A DNA stretch of 64,000 nucleotides from Dokdonella sp. (GCF_019634845.1 NZ_JAHCAQ010000004.1:174005-238004), one strand, 5' to 3'; counted from the stretch's first letter, positions 27,036-38,939 are shown. Translations and numbers: made by a program. Notes: a model not told the origin generated them from the letters alone.

Positions 27036-28195
27036 CCAATAGGACATCGAACCACGGTCTCGGTACGAGAGCCATCCACGCCGGCCAGCATCCCGATCCG
27101 GCCACCGGCGCAATCATGACGCCAATCTACGCGACCTCGACCTACGTCCAGAAGAGCCCCGGTGTGCACCAGGGCTACGAGTACTCGCGCACGCAGAATC
27201 CAACGCGCATGGCCTACGAGCGCTGCGTCGCCGACCTCGAAGGGGGCCGTCAGGGTTATGCGTTCGCGTCCGGCTTGGCCGCCGCGGGCACCGTGCTCGA
27301 ACTGCTCGACTCGGGCAGCCACGTGATCGCGATGGACGATCTCTACGGCGGTACGTATCGCTTGTTCGAGCGCGTGCGCCGACGCAGTGCGGGGCTCGAC
27401 TTCAGCTTTGTCGACCTCAACGACGCGGCAGCGCTCAAGGCCGCGCTCAAGCCCACTACGCGCATGATCTGGGCCGAGACGCCGACCAATCCGATGCTCA
27501 AGCTGGTCGATCTGGCCAAGGTTGGCGCATTCGCGAAGAAGCATGGCCTCATGTTCGTGGTCGACAACACGTTCTCGTCGCCGATGCTGCAGCGGCCGAT
27601 CGAACATGGCGCCGACATCGTCGTGCATTCAGCCACCAAGTACATCAATGGCCATTCGGACATGGTCGGCGGGATCGCGGTCGTTGGCAGCAGTGCGCGG
27701 CTGGCCGAAGAAATGGCCTTCCTGCACAACTCGGTCGGCTCGGTCGCGGGCCCATTCGATGCCTTCCTCGCCATGCGCGGACTCAAGACGCTGCACCTGC
27801 GCATGCGCGCCCATTGCGCCCATGCGCTGGAACTTGCGCAGTGGCTGGAGAAGCATCCGGCCATCGAGCGCGTGATCTATCCGGGCCTGAAGTCGCACCC
27901 GCAGCATGCGCTGGCCAAGCGCCAGATGGACGGCTTCGGTGGCATCGTCACCATCGAAGTGAAGGGCGGTCTGCGCAAGGCGCGGCGCACGCTCGAGCGC
28001 TGCCGGCTGTTCTCGCTGGCCGAATCGCTCGGTGGCGTGGAAAGCCTCATCGAGCATCCGGCGATCATGACCCACGCCTCGATTCCGCCGGCGCAACGCA
28101 AGCGCCTTGGCATCAGCGATGGACTGATCCGGCTGTCGGTCGGTGTCGAGGACATTGCGGATCTGCGCAGCGAACTCGCCGGCGCGTTGACATGA
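27032..28195 (+). CDS. cystathionine gamma-lyase/synthase family PLP enzyme
   Basis: This 387-residue Cys/Met-metabolism PLP enzyme has its PLP lysine, Lys203, in VVHSATKYINGHSD; the YSRTQNPTR and PTNPMLKLVD motifs are intact. With CBS just upstream, cystathionine gamma-lyase (cysteine plus 2-oxobutyrate) is the likely activity. Cystathionine gamma-synthase cannot be excluded, because the two are hard to separate by sequence. Translation is coupled to the upstream FkbM gene, which places two FkbM genes and the transsulfuration pair in one probable transcript. Confidence 0.9.
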   Translation: MTNRTSNHGLGTRAIHAGQHPDPATGAIMTPIYATSTYVQKSPGVHQGYEYSRTQNPTRMAYERCVADLEGGRQGYAFASGLAAAGTVLELLDSGSHVIAMDDLYGGTYRLFERVRRRSAGLDFSFVDLNDAAALKAALKPTTRMIWAETPTNPMLKLVDLAKVGAFAKKHGLMFVVDNTFSSPMLQRPIEHGADIVVHSATKYINGHSDMVGGIAVVGSSARLAEEMAFLHNSVGSVAGPFDAFLAMRGLKTLHLRMRAHCAHALELAQWLEKHPAIERVIYPGLKSHPQHALAKRQMDGFGGIVTIEVKGGLRKARRTLERCRLFSLAESLGGVESLIEHPAIMTHASIPPAQRKRLGISDGLIRLSVGVEDIADLRSELAGALT

Positions 28196-28211
28196 GCGGA
28201 GGACATCGAGC

Positions 28212-29177
28212 ATGAACATGAAGGCCACCGAAGCGGACATCCGACACGCATACCGCCTGCTGCTCGGTCGCGAACCTGACCCGTCAGGGCTCGCGTGTTA
28301 CACCCGGCTGCTCGTCGAGCAGCGGCTATCGGCACTCGATATTGCCGCGATCATCGAGTCGTCCGATGAATACAAGGCGCGTCGTACCGCGGAGCCTGCA
28401 TTGATCGAGATCGACTTCCATGGGCTGCGACTGTTCCCATGGCGGGGCGATTCGTTGATCGGAGACCACGTGCGGGCCAGCGGAGAGTACGAGCCGCACG
28501 TGCTGCCGGCGTTCGTCGAGAGGATTCCCAGTGGTGGAACCGTGCTCGACGTCGGGGCGAACATCGGCACGTTCACGCTGTCGGCGGCGAGGAAAGTTGG
28601 CCCGTCGGGTTCGGTTCACGCGATCGAACCGATCGCGCGCAATGTGCAGTCGCTGTGCGCTGGCGTCTGGCACAACGGCTTCCGCAACGTGAGCGTGTTG
28701 CCGGTGGCCGCCTCATCGACGGTCGGCGTGGTGCCGATGCTCAGGAACGCAAACTCATCCAACGGCATCGTCGACGTGCATGTGGTAGCCGCCATGGCCG
28801 ATGCTTTCGTGCCGTGCCAGCCGCTGCACGTCCTGCTGAGTCACCTTGAACGGCTGGATGTCGTCAAGATCGACATCGAGGGGCATGAGCCGGTCGCGTG
28901 GCCGAGCCTGTCGGAGCTCGTTCGCAAGCACCGGCCGGCGATTTTCACCGAATTCAATCCAGTGGCGATCCGCAACCATTCGCGTGTCGAACCCGAGATC
29001 TACCTGTCGGCGCTGTTTGATGTCACCCGCCAGATCGAAACGATCGAGTTCGATGGCGTCCGCCGACGCTGCTCAAGCGTCGCCGAGGTGATGGATCGAT
29101 GGAAGGCGTGCAATGTGCGCGCGGGGACCGATGGCACGTGCCATCTCGATCTCTATTGTGAGACCGGGCCGGCCTGA
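28212..29177 (+). CDS. DUF4214-FkbM family methyltransferase (copy 2)
   Basis: This 321-residue paralog of the gene at 26052 has the same domain order: DUF4214-like IRHAYRLLLGREPDPSGLAC, then FkbM with VLDVGANIGTFTLSAARK, VHAIEPIARNVQSL and LDVVKIDIEGHEPVAWPS. The two share long near-identical stretches, so one probably arose by duplication around the gamma-lyase gene. GGAGGA lies about 9 bases before the ATG. The substrate is unknown; a surface glycan is a guess. Confidence 0.85.
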   Translation: MNMKATEADIRHAYRLLLGREPDPSGLACYTRLLVEQRLSALDIAAIIESSDEYKARRTAEPALIEIDFHGLRLFPWRGDSLIGDHVRASGEYEPHVLPAFVERIPSGGTVLDVGANIGTFTLSAARKVGPSGSVHAIEPIARNVQSLCAGVWHNGFRNVSVLPVAASSTVGVVPMLRNANSSNGIVDVHVVAAMADAFVPCQPLHVLLSHLERLDVVKIDIEGHEPVAWPSLSELVRKHRPAIFTEFNPVAIRNHSRVEPEIYLSALFDVTRQIETIEFDGVRRRCSSVAEVMDRWKACNVRAGTDGTCHLDLYCETGPA

Positions 29178-29292
29178 GCGGCGCGCCACCAGGTCGATGG
29201 ACAGCGCTGCGCGAGCAGCCGCTCTTGGCGACATGGTCGATGCAACGCGCCATAATCGCGCCGTTCAAGCCGGATGCCAGAGGGGGGCGGGG

Positions 29293-30906
29293 ATGAACAG
29301 AATCGGGTGGTTTGCGGCGCTATCGCTTGCTATTTCGTCGACTCCCGTGCTGGCGGCGTCGTTCGCCTGCATGCCCAACAACAATCCGCCGTGCATGGCG
29401 CCATTCCCGATCGAGTTCTCGGGCAGCGGCATTCCCTCGGACATCGGATTCGTCCTGTTTTCCAGTCCCGCCGTCGCTCGACTGGGCCTGATCGCCGACA
29501 ACGTCAAGGACATCGTGGTCGGCACCACCACCGGATACGTCGTTGCGTATCACGGCGATGGCACGTTCCTGTGGGCCCGCAAGACCGGTGCGGTTGGAAT
29601 CAGCGGCAAACCGGCGATTGCCGACATTGACGGTGATGGCATCCCGGAGATCGTCGTCGGCACCACCGATCTGGCCCACAGTGGCGGCGGCGTACATGTC
29701 CTGCGCCGCGACGGGACCATCAAGTGCTCGTTCACGGCACTCGATGAACCGGCGCCCGGAGCTCCCAACGGGATATTCAGCTCGCCGGCTCTCGGGCGAC
29801 TCGATGCGACGCGTCCGAACGAGAGGCAGATCGTGTTCGGCGGTTGGGACCACAAGATCCGTGCGCTGCGCGCCGATTGCTCACTGTGGTGGAGCAAGGG
29901 GGCGGCCGAGGACGTCATCGATACGGTCTGGTCGTCGCCCGCGCTGTACGACCTCGATCGCGACGGGCAGGTCGACGTCATCATCGGGCAGGACAGCGGG
30001 CAGGGCACGTTGCCGAACGGTCGCCAGGTCGGCGGGCAGGTCCGTGCATTCAGGGGCCACGGCGTGGGCGAACTGCCCGGTTTTCCGATCAAGCTCGACG
30101 ACGTCGTCTATTCGTCGCCCGCCATCGGCGACATCGCCGGCAATGGCGGCATGTCGATCGTGACGGGGTTCGGACGCTGCTGGGACATGCCGAGCTGTGC
30201 GCCGGATGGCGTCGCGCATCAGGTATCGACGTTTGTGTACGGCTGGAAGGCGAATGGGTCGAGCATGTCGGGTTGGCCGTATGCGGTGAGCAACCAGTCG
30301 GCGCGGCAGATTTCTCCGGCCCTCGCCGACCTCGATGGCGACGGCAAGCTGGAGACGATCACATCGAACCTGATCAAGACCAGCGGCACGGACCAGGACG
30401 GAGTCGTGCATGTGATACGCAGCAATGGCACGCCGTATCCGGGCTGGCCAAAGACGGCCGTGACTGCCGCCACGTGCACCACCAACAACAACTGGCTCGA
30501 TTCGCACGCCTCCCCGATCGTCGTTGACCTGAATGGCGACGGCGCGCCCGAGATCATCGAGCCATCCGCCAATTACCTGCTGGTGTGGGACCGCAACGGC
30601 AATCAGATTTCGCGTGTGGCCCCGGCTGTTTGCAGCGGAGCGAATCCCACCCAGTACCAGATGCAGGGCCAGTCGGCCTTCTTCTCGACGCCAACTGCGG
30701 CGGATCTGCATGGTGACGGGAAGATCGTGCTCGTGGTCGCAGGCGCATCGTCGAACGGCATCGGCGCGCTGTACGCGTGGAAATTCCCGAACAGCGTGGC
30801 GACGCCGGCGAACATGCCATGGCCGCAATTCCGCCATGATGCGATGAATACGGGTGTGTACCTCGGCGATGTGATCTTCCGCAACGGATTCGAGGCGACA
30901 CCCTAG
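29293..30906 (+). CDS. secreted FG-GAP/VCBS-repeat beta-propeller protein with F-x-x-G-F-E tail
   Basis: The 537-residue protein has a signal peptide (MNRIGWFAALSLAISSTPVLA). Repeated FG-GAP/VCBS units follow, each with a calcium-binding-like DxDGDGxxE motif (DIDGDGIPEIVVGT, DLDRDGQVDVIIGQ, DLDGDGKLETITS, DLNGDGAPEIIEP), which fold as an integrin-like propeller. Several paired Cys suggest an oxidising location. It ends IFRNGFEATP, a tail shared with the beta-helix protein at 43241. It is probably extracellular or on the cell surface. GGGGG precedes the ATG. Confidence 0.8.
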   Translation: MNRIGWFAALSLAISSTPVLAASFACMPNNNPPCMAPFPIEFSGSGIPSDIGFVLFSSPAVARLGLIADNVKDIVVGTTTGYVVAYHGDGTFLWARKTGAVGISGKPAIADIDGDGIPEIVVGTTDLAHSGGGVHVLRRDGTIKCSFTALDEPAPGAPNGIFSSPALGRLDATRPNERQIVFGGWDHKIRALRADCSLWWSKGAAEDVIDTVWSSPALYDLDRDGQVDVIIGQDSGQGTLPNGRQVGGQVRAFRGHGVGELPGFPIKLDDVVYSSPAIGDIAGNGGMSIVTGFGRCWDMPSCAPDGVAHQVSTFVYGWKANGSSMSGWPYAVSNQSARQISPALADLDGDGKLETITSNLIKTSGTDQDGVVHVIRSNGTPYPGWPKTAVTAATCTTNNNWLDSHASPIVVDLNGDGAPEIIEPSANYLLVWDRNGNQISRVAPAVCSGANPTQYQMQGQSAFFSTPTAADLHGDGKIVLVVAGASSNGIGALYAWKFPNSVATPANMPWPQFRHDAMNTGVYLGDVIFRNGFEATP

Positions 30907-30939
30907 CGGCGGTGCGGGCGGCGTCGTCGGCGGCGCCGC

Positions 30940-32895
<1,956 letters not shown>

Positions 32896-32992
32896 GAGTG
32901 GGTCGGTGGCGGCGGGAGGGCGGCACGCAGGCGTACCGTGGCTCGATTATCCCGCAGCGCGGCACGTCCGCCAAACCGGGCCGGCGGCAACG

Positions 32993-33017
32993 AAAAACGC
33001 CGGCACGGGGCCGGCGT
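32993..33017 (-). terminator. intrinsic terminator of the H-NS gene
   Basis: On the minus strand ACGCCGGC and GCCGGCGT form an 8-base stem followed by five T (AAAAA at 32993-32997 on the plus strand). It lies 29 bases after the H-NS stop codon. Confidence 0.75.
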
Positions 33018-33045
33018 CGTTCGCAGCATCAGGCGTATCGCCCGC

Positions 33046-33369
33046 TCAGCCGATGAGGAAGTCCTTTTCCTTCTTGCCGGCGGCCAGCGCCGCGGCGAAC
33101 CAGCGCGGCCGCTTGCCGCGACCGCTCCAGGTTTCGCCGGTGGTGGGATTGCGGAACTTCGGCTTGACCTTGCTGCGCGCCTTGCCGCCACGGCCGGCGC
33201 GGGCACCGAACACGTCATCCAGCGCGACGCCTTCGGCCTTGACCAGCGCCTGGATCTTGTCGCGCAGCTTGGACACGCGCTCCTTCGCCAGTTCGTGCTG
33301 ACGCGCCTTGGCGCGTGCAATGAGGTCGGTGAGCTGGTTGTGGTTCAGTGACTTCAAATCGATGGCCAT
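33046..33369 (-). CDS. H-NS family nucleoid-associated protein
   Basis: The 107-residue protein has an N-terminal oligomerisation helix (LTDLIARAKARQHELAKERV). The C-terminal DNA-binding motif is the H-NS type: FRNPTTGETWSGRGKRPRW (about residues 74-92), which inserts into the AT-rich minor groove. It should bridge DNA and silence AT-rich, acquired or virulence genes, as XrvA-type proteins do in xanthomonads. GGAG lies about 9 bases before the ATG. The 248-base upstream gap has AT-rich stretches that could support autoregulation. Confidence 0.92.
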   Translation of the reverse strand: MAIDLKSLNHNQLTDLIARAKARQHELAKERVSKLRDKIQALVKAEGVALDDVFGARAGRGGKARSKVKPKFRNPTTGETWSGRGKRPRWFAAALAAGKKEKDFLIG

Positions 33370-33617
33370 TCTGCTGTCTCCGCAATTTTGATTGCCTGTC
33401 CGGCGGGATGATTCGGTACTGCATCGCGTCGGCAGTTGCGCCATGCAGGCATCATTTCAATCATCCGATGAAAATGCGTCGGCATGGCTGCGGCATACCA
33501 AAATAATGGCGCCGTTCCATACAACGTCCGAGTCCTGGCCGGCGATTATACCGGCAGCCGGTGAAAATGACAGTGAAAAACCAGCGACCGGCAATTCCGA
33601 TGCCAGCCGCTCGTATT

Positions 33618-35315
33618 TCAGGCCAATCGTTCCAGCAGCGCTTCGCGTGACAATGCGAGGTTTTCGCTGTCGCCGCGCCGGCGATATTCGAACGTGCCTG
33701 CGGCCAAGCCGCGTTCGCTGACGACGATGCGATGCGGAATGCCGATCAGCTCGATGTCGGCAAACATCGGACCGGGGCGTAGGCCGCGATCGTCGAGCAA
33801 CACGTCGATGCCGCGAGCCTGCAGTTCGCCATACAACTGCTCGGCTTGTTCGCGCACCTGGGCGTTCTGCGCGGCGTTGATCGGGCAGATCACCGCGCGC
33901 CACGGCGCCATCGGTTCCGGCCAGATGATGCCCGCGGCGTCGTGATTCTGCTCGATCGCGGCGGCCACGATGCGGCTGACGCCGATGCCGTAGCAGCCCA
34001 TTTGCAGCACCTGCGACTTGCCTGCGTCGTCGAGCACGCTGGCGCCCAGTGCCGCCGCATACTTGTCACCGAGCTGGAATACGTGACCGACCTCGATGCC
34101 GCGCGCGATCTGCAGCGTGCCGTGGCCGTCGGGCGAGGGGTCGCCCTCGACCACGTTGCGGATATCGGCAACCCGGCTGATGCGTGCGTCACGCTCCCAG
34201 TTGGCGCCACGATAGTGACTGCCGTCGGCATTGCCGCCGCAGACGAAGTCGGCCAGGACCGCGGCGTCGCGGTCGACGATCACGGGAATCGTGTCGGGCA
34301 ATCCGGCCGGGCCGATGAAGCCGGGTGTGGTGCCGGTGGCAGCGATGATCTGCGCCTCGTCGGCCAGTGCGAGCGCGCCGGGCAGTTCGGCCAGCTTGGC
34401 GGCCTTGGTCTCGTTGATCTCGTGATCGCCGCGTACGCACAGTGCCACCAGGCCGTCGTTGCCGCGCACGACGAGGGTCTTCACGCACTGCTGCGGCGCT
34501 ACCGCGAGGAATGCGCTGACTTCGTCGATCGTCTTCTGCGTGGGCGTGGCGACGCGTTCGAGCGACTGGCGCGGCGCCGGCCGGGACGTGTCGGGGGCGC
34601 GCGCCTGCGCCATCTCCACATTGGCCGCATAGTCCGACCCGGTCGAAAACGCGATCGCATCCTCGCCCGAATCGGCCAGCACCTGGAACTCGTGACTGGC
34701 ATTGCCGCCAATCGCGCCGGTGTCGGCCTGCACGGCGCGGAACCGCAACCCCAGCCGCGTGAAGATGCGGGTGTAGGTGTCGTACATGTTGCGGTATTCG
34801 CTTGCCAGGCAATCGGCGGTCAGGTGGAACGAATAGGCATCCTTCATGAGGAATTCGCGCGCGCGCATCACGCCGAAACGCGGCCGGATCTCATCACGGA
34901 ACTTGGTCTGGATCTGATAGAAATTGATCGGCAACTGTCTGTAGCTGCGCAGTTCGTGACGTGCGTAATCGGTAATCACTTCCTCGTGGGTCGGGCCGTA
35001 GCAGTAATCGGCCTCCTTGCGGTCGCGAATCTTGAGCAGCTGGCCGCCGAATTTCTCCCAGCGCCCGGTTTCCTCCCACAACTCGCGGGGCTGCACCGAC
35101 GGCATCAGCAGTTCGAGTGCGCCGGCGCGATTCATTTCCTCGCGCACCACGTGTTCGACGCGCGACAGCACGCGCAGGCCCAGCGGCGACCAGGTGTAGA
35201 TGCCGGCCGCGAGCTTGCGGATCATGCCGGTACGCAGCATCAGCCGATGACTGGCGATTTCGGCGTCGGCCGGCACTTCCTTGACGGTGGACAGGTGAAA
35301 GCGGGACAGGCGCAT
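33618..35315 (-). CDS. proS: prolyl-tRNA synthetase
   Basis: This class II synthetase has 565 residues and the bacterial-type layout. The catalytic core carries motif 2 ([19 protein letters not shown]) and motif 3 ([17 protein letters not shown]). An editing (INS) domain of about 170 residues is inserted between them (around residues 230-395), which clears misacylated Ala-tRNA. The C-terminal anticodon-binding domain includes [20 protein letters not shown]. Start is the ATG of [10 protein letters not shown]. It is a single gene. Confidence 0.97.
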   Translation of the reverse strand: MRLSRFHLSTVKEVPADAEIASHRLMLRTGMIRKLAAGIYTWSPLGLRVLSRVEHVVREEMNRAGALELLMPSVQPRELWEETGRWEKFGGQLLKIRDRKEADYCYGPTHEEVITDYARHELRSYRQLPINFYQIQTKFRDEIRPRFGVMRAREFLMKDAYSFHLTADCLASEYRNMYDTYTRIFTRLGLRFRAVQADTGAIGGNASHEFQVLADSGEDAIAFSTGSDYAANVEMAQARAPDTSRPAPRQSLERVATPTQKTIDEVSAFLAVAPQQCVKTLVVRGNDGLVALCVRGDHEINETKAAKLAELPGALALADEAQIIAATGTTPGFIGPAGLPDTIPVIVDRDAAVLADFVCGGNADGSHYRGANWERDARISRVADIRNVVEGDPSPDGHGTLQIARGIEVGHVFQLGDKYAAALGASVLDDAGKSQVLQMGCYGIGVSRIVAAAIEQNHDAAGIIWPEPMAPWRAVICPINAAQNAQVREQAEQLYGELQARGIDVLLDDRGLRPGPMFADIELIGIPHRIVVSERGLAAGTFEYRRRGDSENLALSREALLERLA

Positions 35316-35516
35316 GGACGGTCACCACAGCAATGGAACCGCCGATTTTAGCAGTCTGCCCCGCCGCGCGTGCGCACGCTCAGGCAGCAGCGCTGCGCGG
35401 TGGACGAGGTGGGTCGTGATGCAGCGCTGCGCCGTGCGCAACGACGCGCGCGCACACGCCGCGGCGCCTGCATCGGGCGCGCGTCGAGCGTTGCGGACGG
35501 CGAGCGGCTGGAGCGC

Positions 35517-35936
35517 CTACTGCGAGGTGCAGAACAGCTTGATCTGCTGGTTGGCCTTGTCGATCTGGCCCTGGCGATGCTTGGCCGCATCGAGATCGAC
35601 CGGGTAACCCTCGGCATCGACGGCAGGCTTCTGCGCCTCGAGCGTGGCGAGGTTCTGCCTGGCCATGGCGCAGTTGCGCTTGATGTCCTCTTCCGAGTAA
35701 CCGGCCGCCGCCGCCATCGCCGGACCGGCCGCCTTCTTGGCATCGGCCTCTTCGTCCTCGGCCGGGGTGCTGGTGGTCACGCCGCCGCGCACATGCAGCT
35801 TCTCGGCCTTGACCGACTTGGGCGGTGGCGAGTCGGAGAAGTGCTTGACACCGTTGGCGTCGGTCCAGGAATACATCTCGCCGGCGGCAACGGGGGCGGC
35901 GACGAGCAGGAGCAGGGCAATCCAGATGGCTTTCAT
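35517..35936 (-). CDS. secreted DUF4124 protein
   Basis: A signal peptide (MKAIWIALLLLVAAPVAAG) is followed by a DUF4124 domain (MYSWTDANGVKHFSDSPPP), a small WW-like beta module common in gammaproteobacterial envelope proteins. A linker and a helical C-terminus (ARQNLATLEAQKP) ending in a Cys complete the 139 residues. The function is unknown. It lies 201 bases after proS on the opposite side of an unannotated gap in which I see no gene. Confidence 0.8.
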   Translation of the reverse strand: MKAIWIALLLLVAAPVAAGEMYSWTDANGVKHFSDSPPPKSVKAEKLHVRGGVTTSTPAEDEEADAKKAAGPAMAAAAGYSEEDIKRNCAMARQNLATLEAQKPAVDAEGYPVDLDAAKHRQGQIDKANQQIKLFCTSQ

Positions 35937-36082
35937 GGTCGGTTCTTTGGGTCGGCCGGATGTTCAGGGCGTCATCGGTGCGCACTGCATAGCATTGTTG
36001 CGCCCACGAGACAAGAAGAGCCGCCCGATTTTGTCGATCAGGGTACACTCCGGGCCTGGTTTCCCGGGGGCTGGAATCGAAC

Positions 36083-36883
36083 ATGGAAGCGCCAACGGCC
36101 GGTGCGCGCAAGCCGCCACGCGGCATCTACCTGCTGCCCAACCTGTTCACCACGGCGGCGATGTTCGCGGGCTTCTACGCGATCGTGGCCAGCATCGGCG
36201 GGCGTTATGTCGACGCCGCCATCGCGGTATTCGTGGCCGCGATCCTCGATGGCCTCGACGGGCGCGTGGCGCGCCTGACCGGCACGCAGAGCGAGTTCGG
36301 CGTGCAATACGATTCGTTGTCGGATCTGGTCAGTTTCGGCATCGCGCCTTCGCTCGTGCTCTACAACTGGTCGCTGGTGCACCTGCAGGCCTACGGTCCG
36401 GGTTGGGGCAAGGTCGGCTGGTCCGCGGCGTTCATCTACGCGGCCTGCGCGGCGTTGCGCCTGGCCCGCTTCAACACCCAGGTCGGGGTGGCCGACAAAC
36501 GCTATTTCCAGGGTCTGGCCAGTCCAGCGGCGGCGGGCCTGTGCATGTCCTTCGTGTGGGCGATCGAAAATGGCAACCTGTACGGCCTGTCGGTCAACGA
36601 AATGGACTTTGCCACGCCGATCGTCGCCGTGGTCGCCGGCCTGCTGATGGTCAGTCGCGTCCGCTACTACAGCTTCAAGGCCTGGCCGCTGTCCGACCGC
36701 GTGCCGTTCATCGCCATCCCGGTGGCGATGCTGGTCCTGGTCGCGCTGACCATCGACACCGCGCGCGTGCTGTTGGCGATCACTGGCCTGTACCTGCTGT
36801 CGGGACCCGCGCTGACGCTGTGGGGGCTGCGCCGCAAGCGCAGCGAGCGCGCCCAGCGTGGCGCCGGCAAAGGCGCCTCATGA
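36083..36883 (+). CDS. pssA: CDP-diacylglycerol-serine O-phosphatidyltransferase
   Basis: Makes phosphatidylserine, the precursor of phosphatidylethanolamine, from CDP-diacylglycerol and serine. The CDP-alcohol phosphotransferase signature is intact in DGLDGRVARLTGTQ followed by YDSLSDLVSFG (D-G-x2-A-R-x8-G-x3-D-x3-D pattern). The 266-residue protein has about eight TM helices, so it is the membrane (type II) enzyme, not the soluble E. coli type. The stop overlaps the next start (ATGA), which ties phospholipid synthesis to the regulatory and Mla genes downstream. Confidence 0.94.
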   Translation: MEAPTAGARKPPRGIYLLPNLFTTAAMFAGFYAIVASIGGRYVDAAIAVFVAAILDGLDGRVARLTGTQSEFGVQYDSLSDLVSFGIAPSLVLYNWSLVHLQAYGPGWGKVGWSAAFIYAACAALRLARFNTQVGVADKRYFQGLASPAAAGLCMSFVWAIENGNLYGLSVNEMDFATPIVAVVAGLLMVSRVRYYSFKAWPLSDRVPFIAIPVAMLVLVALTIDTARVLLAITGLYLLSGPALTLWGLRRKRSERAQRGAGKGAS

Positions 36884-38598
36884 CCGCGGCGCAGCCGGCA
36901 GTCGTCGCCGGCGCCGCGGCCACGCCGCGGCTGCGCGACACCGGCGCGCTCGTGTTCCTGGCCGAGCTGTCACGCGCACTGGCCGTTTCGCTCGACCTGC
37001 ACCAGACCCTCACCCAGGCAATCACGCGCGTGCGCGACTTCCTCGAAGTCGAAGGCATCGCGCTGTTCCTGCTCGACGCGGCCAGCCAGGTGCTCGAGTG
37101 TCGCGTCAGCGCCGGCCCGATCGACGTCACCGGCATGCGACTCGCGGTCGGCCAGGGCGTCGTTGGCCAGACGCTGGCGCAGGACTGCACCCAGATCGTG
37201 GCTCAGGCACAGGACGATCCGCGCCTGTGGCGCGGTTCGGACGAGGCCAGCGGCTTCATCACCCGCAGCCTCGTCTGCGCGCCGCTGCGCACGGCGGCGG
37301 GGCCGATCGGCGTGATCGAAATCGTCAACCGCCGCGACGGCGTGCCGTTCAGTGCCGCCGATGCCGAACTGCTCGAACTGGTCGCGGCTCCGGCCGCACT
37401 GGCGATCAACAACGCGCGCCTGGCCGGCGAGCTGCTCGAGCAGCAGCGGCTCAAGCGCGAACTCGACCTGGCGCGCCACCTGCAGAAATCGCTGCTGCCG
37501 CGGCGCCGCCGCGACGGTTTTCCGGTGCTGGGCGTGAATCGTCCCGCGCACGAGATGTCGGGCGACTTCTACGACTATTTCGAACTGCCCGGCGGCGACA
37601 TCGGCTTCGTGATCGGCGACATCGCCGGCAAGGGACTCGATGCGGCACTGCTGATGATGCGGGCGGCAAGCCTGCTGCGCTGGATCGGCAAGGAGCATCC
37701 GGCGCCGGCGCTGTGGCTGGCGCGCGCCAACGAAGAGCTGTGCGAATCGGCGCGCGAAGGACGCTTCGTCTGCGCGGTGGTCGGCTACTGCGACCGCGCC
37801 GCCACCCGCGTGCGCTTTGCCAACGCGGGGTTCCCGCCCGTGCTCGTGCTGCACGGCGGCCAGTACCGCCAGTATCTCGCCGACGGCCCGCCACTCGGGA
37901 TCGTGCGTGAGGTCGGCTTCGACGAACACGAGGTCGCGCTCGATGGCGGCGCGCTGTACGCATTTTCCGATGGCGCCACCGATGTGCGCGGCAGCGACGG
38001 CCGGCCGATCGGCCTGGCCGGCCTGCGCGCGCTGATCGAGCGTCACGCCCAGGCCACGCCCAAGGCGCGCCTGCGCAGCCTGCTCGGCGAGCTGCGCCGC
38101 CTGCATCTGGTCGACGACACCACCTTCCTGCTGATCGAGGCGGCGCAGGCCGAACGGCCCGAGCTGCTGTTCACGCGCAGCCTGCCGGCGCGCGCCGAGT
38201 CGATGCGCGGTCTGCGCGCCGAGCTGCGCGCGGTGTTCGACCAGCAGGCGATCGAACCGCGGTTGCGCGACGAACTCGTGCTGGCGGTGGACGAAGCCTG
38301 CACCAACGTGATCCGCCATGGTTATGGCCCGGACTGCGAGGGTCCGCTGACGGTGCGCGCCACGCGCTGCGCGGCCACGCTGACGCTCGAGATCGTCGAC
38401 GAGGCGCCGGCGGTGGACCCGGCCTCGCTCCGGCCGGGCACGCTGGGGGAATGCCGCTGCGGCGGCCTCGGTATCGCCTTGATCGACCGGATCATGGACG
38501 ATTGGCGCATCGAGCCGGCCGCCGACGGGCGCGGCAACCGGCTCGTCCTGCACAAGCACATCGACAGCTGGGCCGGCGAGGAGGCGGCGGACGCATGA
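36880..38598 (+). CDS. GAF - PP2C (SpoIIE-type) phosphatase - HATPase kinase fusion, RsbU/RsbW-like
   Basis: The 572-residue chain has three regulatory domains. A GAF domain spans about residues 25-185. A helical linker follows, then an SpoIIE-type PP2C phosphatase (about 210-420) with metal ligands in GDFYD (228-232), GDIAGKG (246-252), SDG (363-365) and DDTT (412-415). A GHKL ATPase of the RsbW/SpoIIAB type (about 430-562) has the N-box EACTN (472-476), DEAPAVDP and GGLG (528-531). All catalytic residues look intact, so one protein could both phosphorylate and dephosphorylate a STAS partner. The next gene encodes such a STAS protein and overlaps it (ATGA). Confidence 0.9.
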   Translation: MTAAQPAVVAGAAATPRLRDTGALVFLAELSRALAVSLDLHQTLTQAITRVRDFLEVEGIALFLLDAASQVLECRVSAGPIDVTGMRLAVGQGVVGQTLAQDCTQIVAQAQDDPRLWRGSDEASGFITRSLVCAPLRTAAGPIGVIEIVNRRDGVPFSAADAELLELVAAPAALAINNARLAGELLEQQRLKRELDLARHLQKSLLPRRRRDGFPVLGVNRPAHEMSGDFYDYFELPGGDIGFVIGDIAGKGLDAALLMMRAASLLRWIGKEHPAPALWLARANEELCESAREGRFVCAVVGYCDRAATRVRFANAGFPPVLVLHGGQYRQYLADGPPLGIVREVGFDEHEVALDGGALYAFSDGATDVRGSDGRPIGLAGLRALIERHAQATPKARLRSLLGELRRLHLVDDTTFLLIEAAQAERPELLFTRSLPARAESMRGLRAELRAVFDQQAIEPRLRDELVLAVDEACTNVIRHGYGPDCEGPLTVRATRCAATLTLEIVDEAPAVDPASLRPGTLGECRCGGLGIALIDRIMDDWRIEPAADGRGNRLVLHKHIDSWAGEEAADA

Positions 38599-38939
38599 GT
38601 GCGATGGCCAATGCGGTAACGCGCGAACGCAGCGACGGCGCCATCCTCGTGCGCCTGCGCGGCGAGGTGGACCTGTCGTGGTCACAGCAGGTGCGCCGCG
38701 CCGTGCTCGACGCCTTCGATGCGGGCCTCGCGGTCGGCATCGACCTTGCCGACGTGGCCTACATCGACTCGTCCGGCATCGCGGCCCTGGTCGAGGGCCT
38801 GCAGCAGGGCCGCGCGCGCGGGCAGCGCTTCGCGCTGGTGGCGCCCAGCGCCGCCGTGCGCGCGGTGCTCGAGTTGGCACGGCTCGACCGCGTGTTCGAC
38901 ATCGTCGACACGCCGGCTGCGCTCGGTGGCACGGGGTGA
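38595..38939 (+). CDS. STAS-domain protein, anti-sigma-antagonist/MlaB-like
   Basis: This 114-residue single STAS domain has the phospho-acceptor motif VAYIDSSGIAALVEG; the first Ser of DSSG is the residue phosphorylated by RsbW-type kinases in SpoIIAA/RsbV. E. coli MlaB, a STAS protein that binds MlaF, is encoded in the mla operon. This protein is therefore either an MlaB or an anti-sigma antagonist, and perhaps both. It overlaps the kinase-phosphatase gene upstream (ATGA) and the mlaE GTG downstream (GTGA). Confidence 0.88.
   Translation: MSAMANAVTRERSDGAILVRLRGEVDLSWSQQVRRAVLDAFDAGLAVGIDLADVAYIDSSGIAALVEGLQQGRARGQRFALVAPSAAVRAVLELARLDRVFDIVDTPAALGGTG

Noticed and set aside
36970-38880. 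636-residue minus-strand open frame opposite the GAF-PP2C-HATPase gene
   Set aside because: Arg/Ala-rich shadow; the plus-strand gene has complete catalytic motifs.
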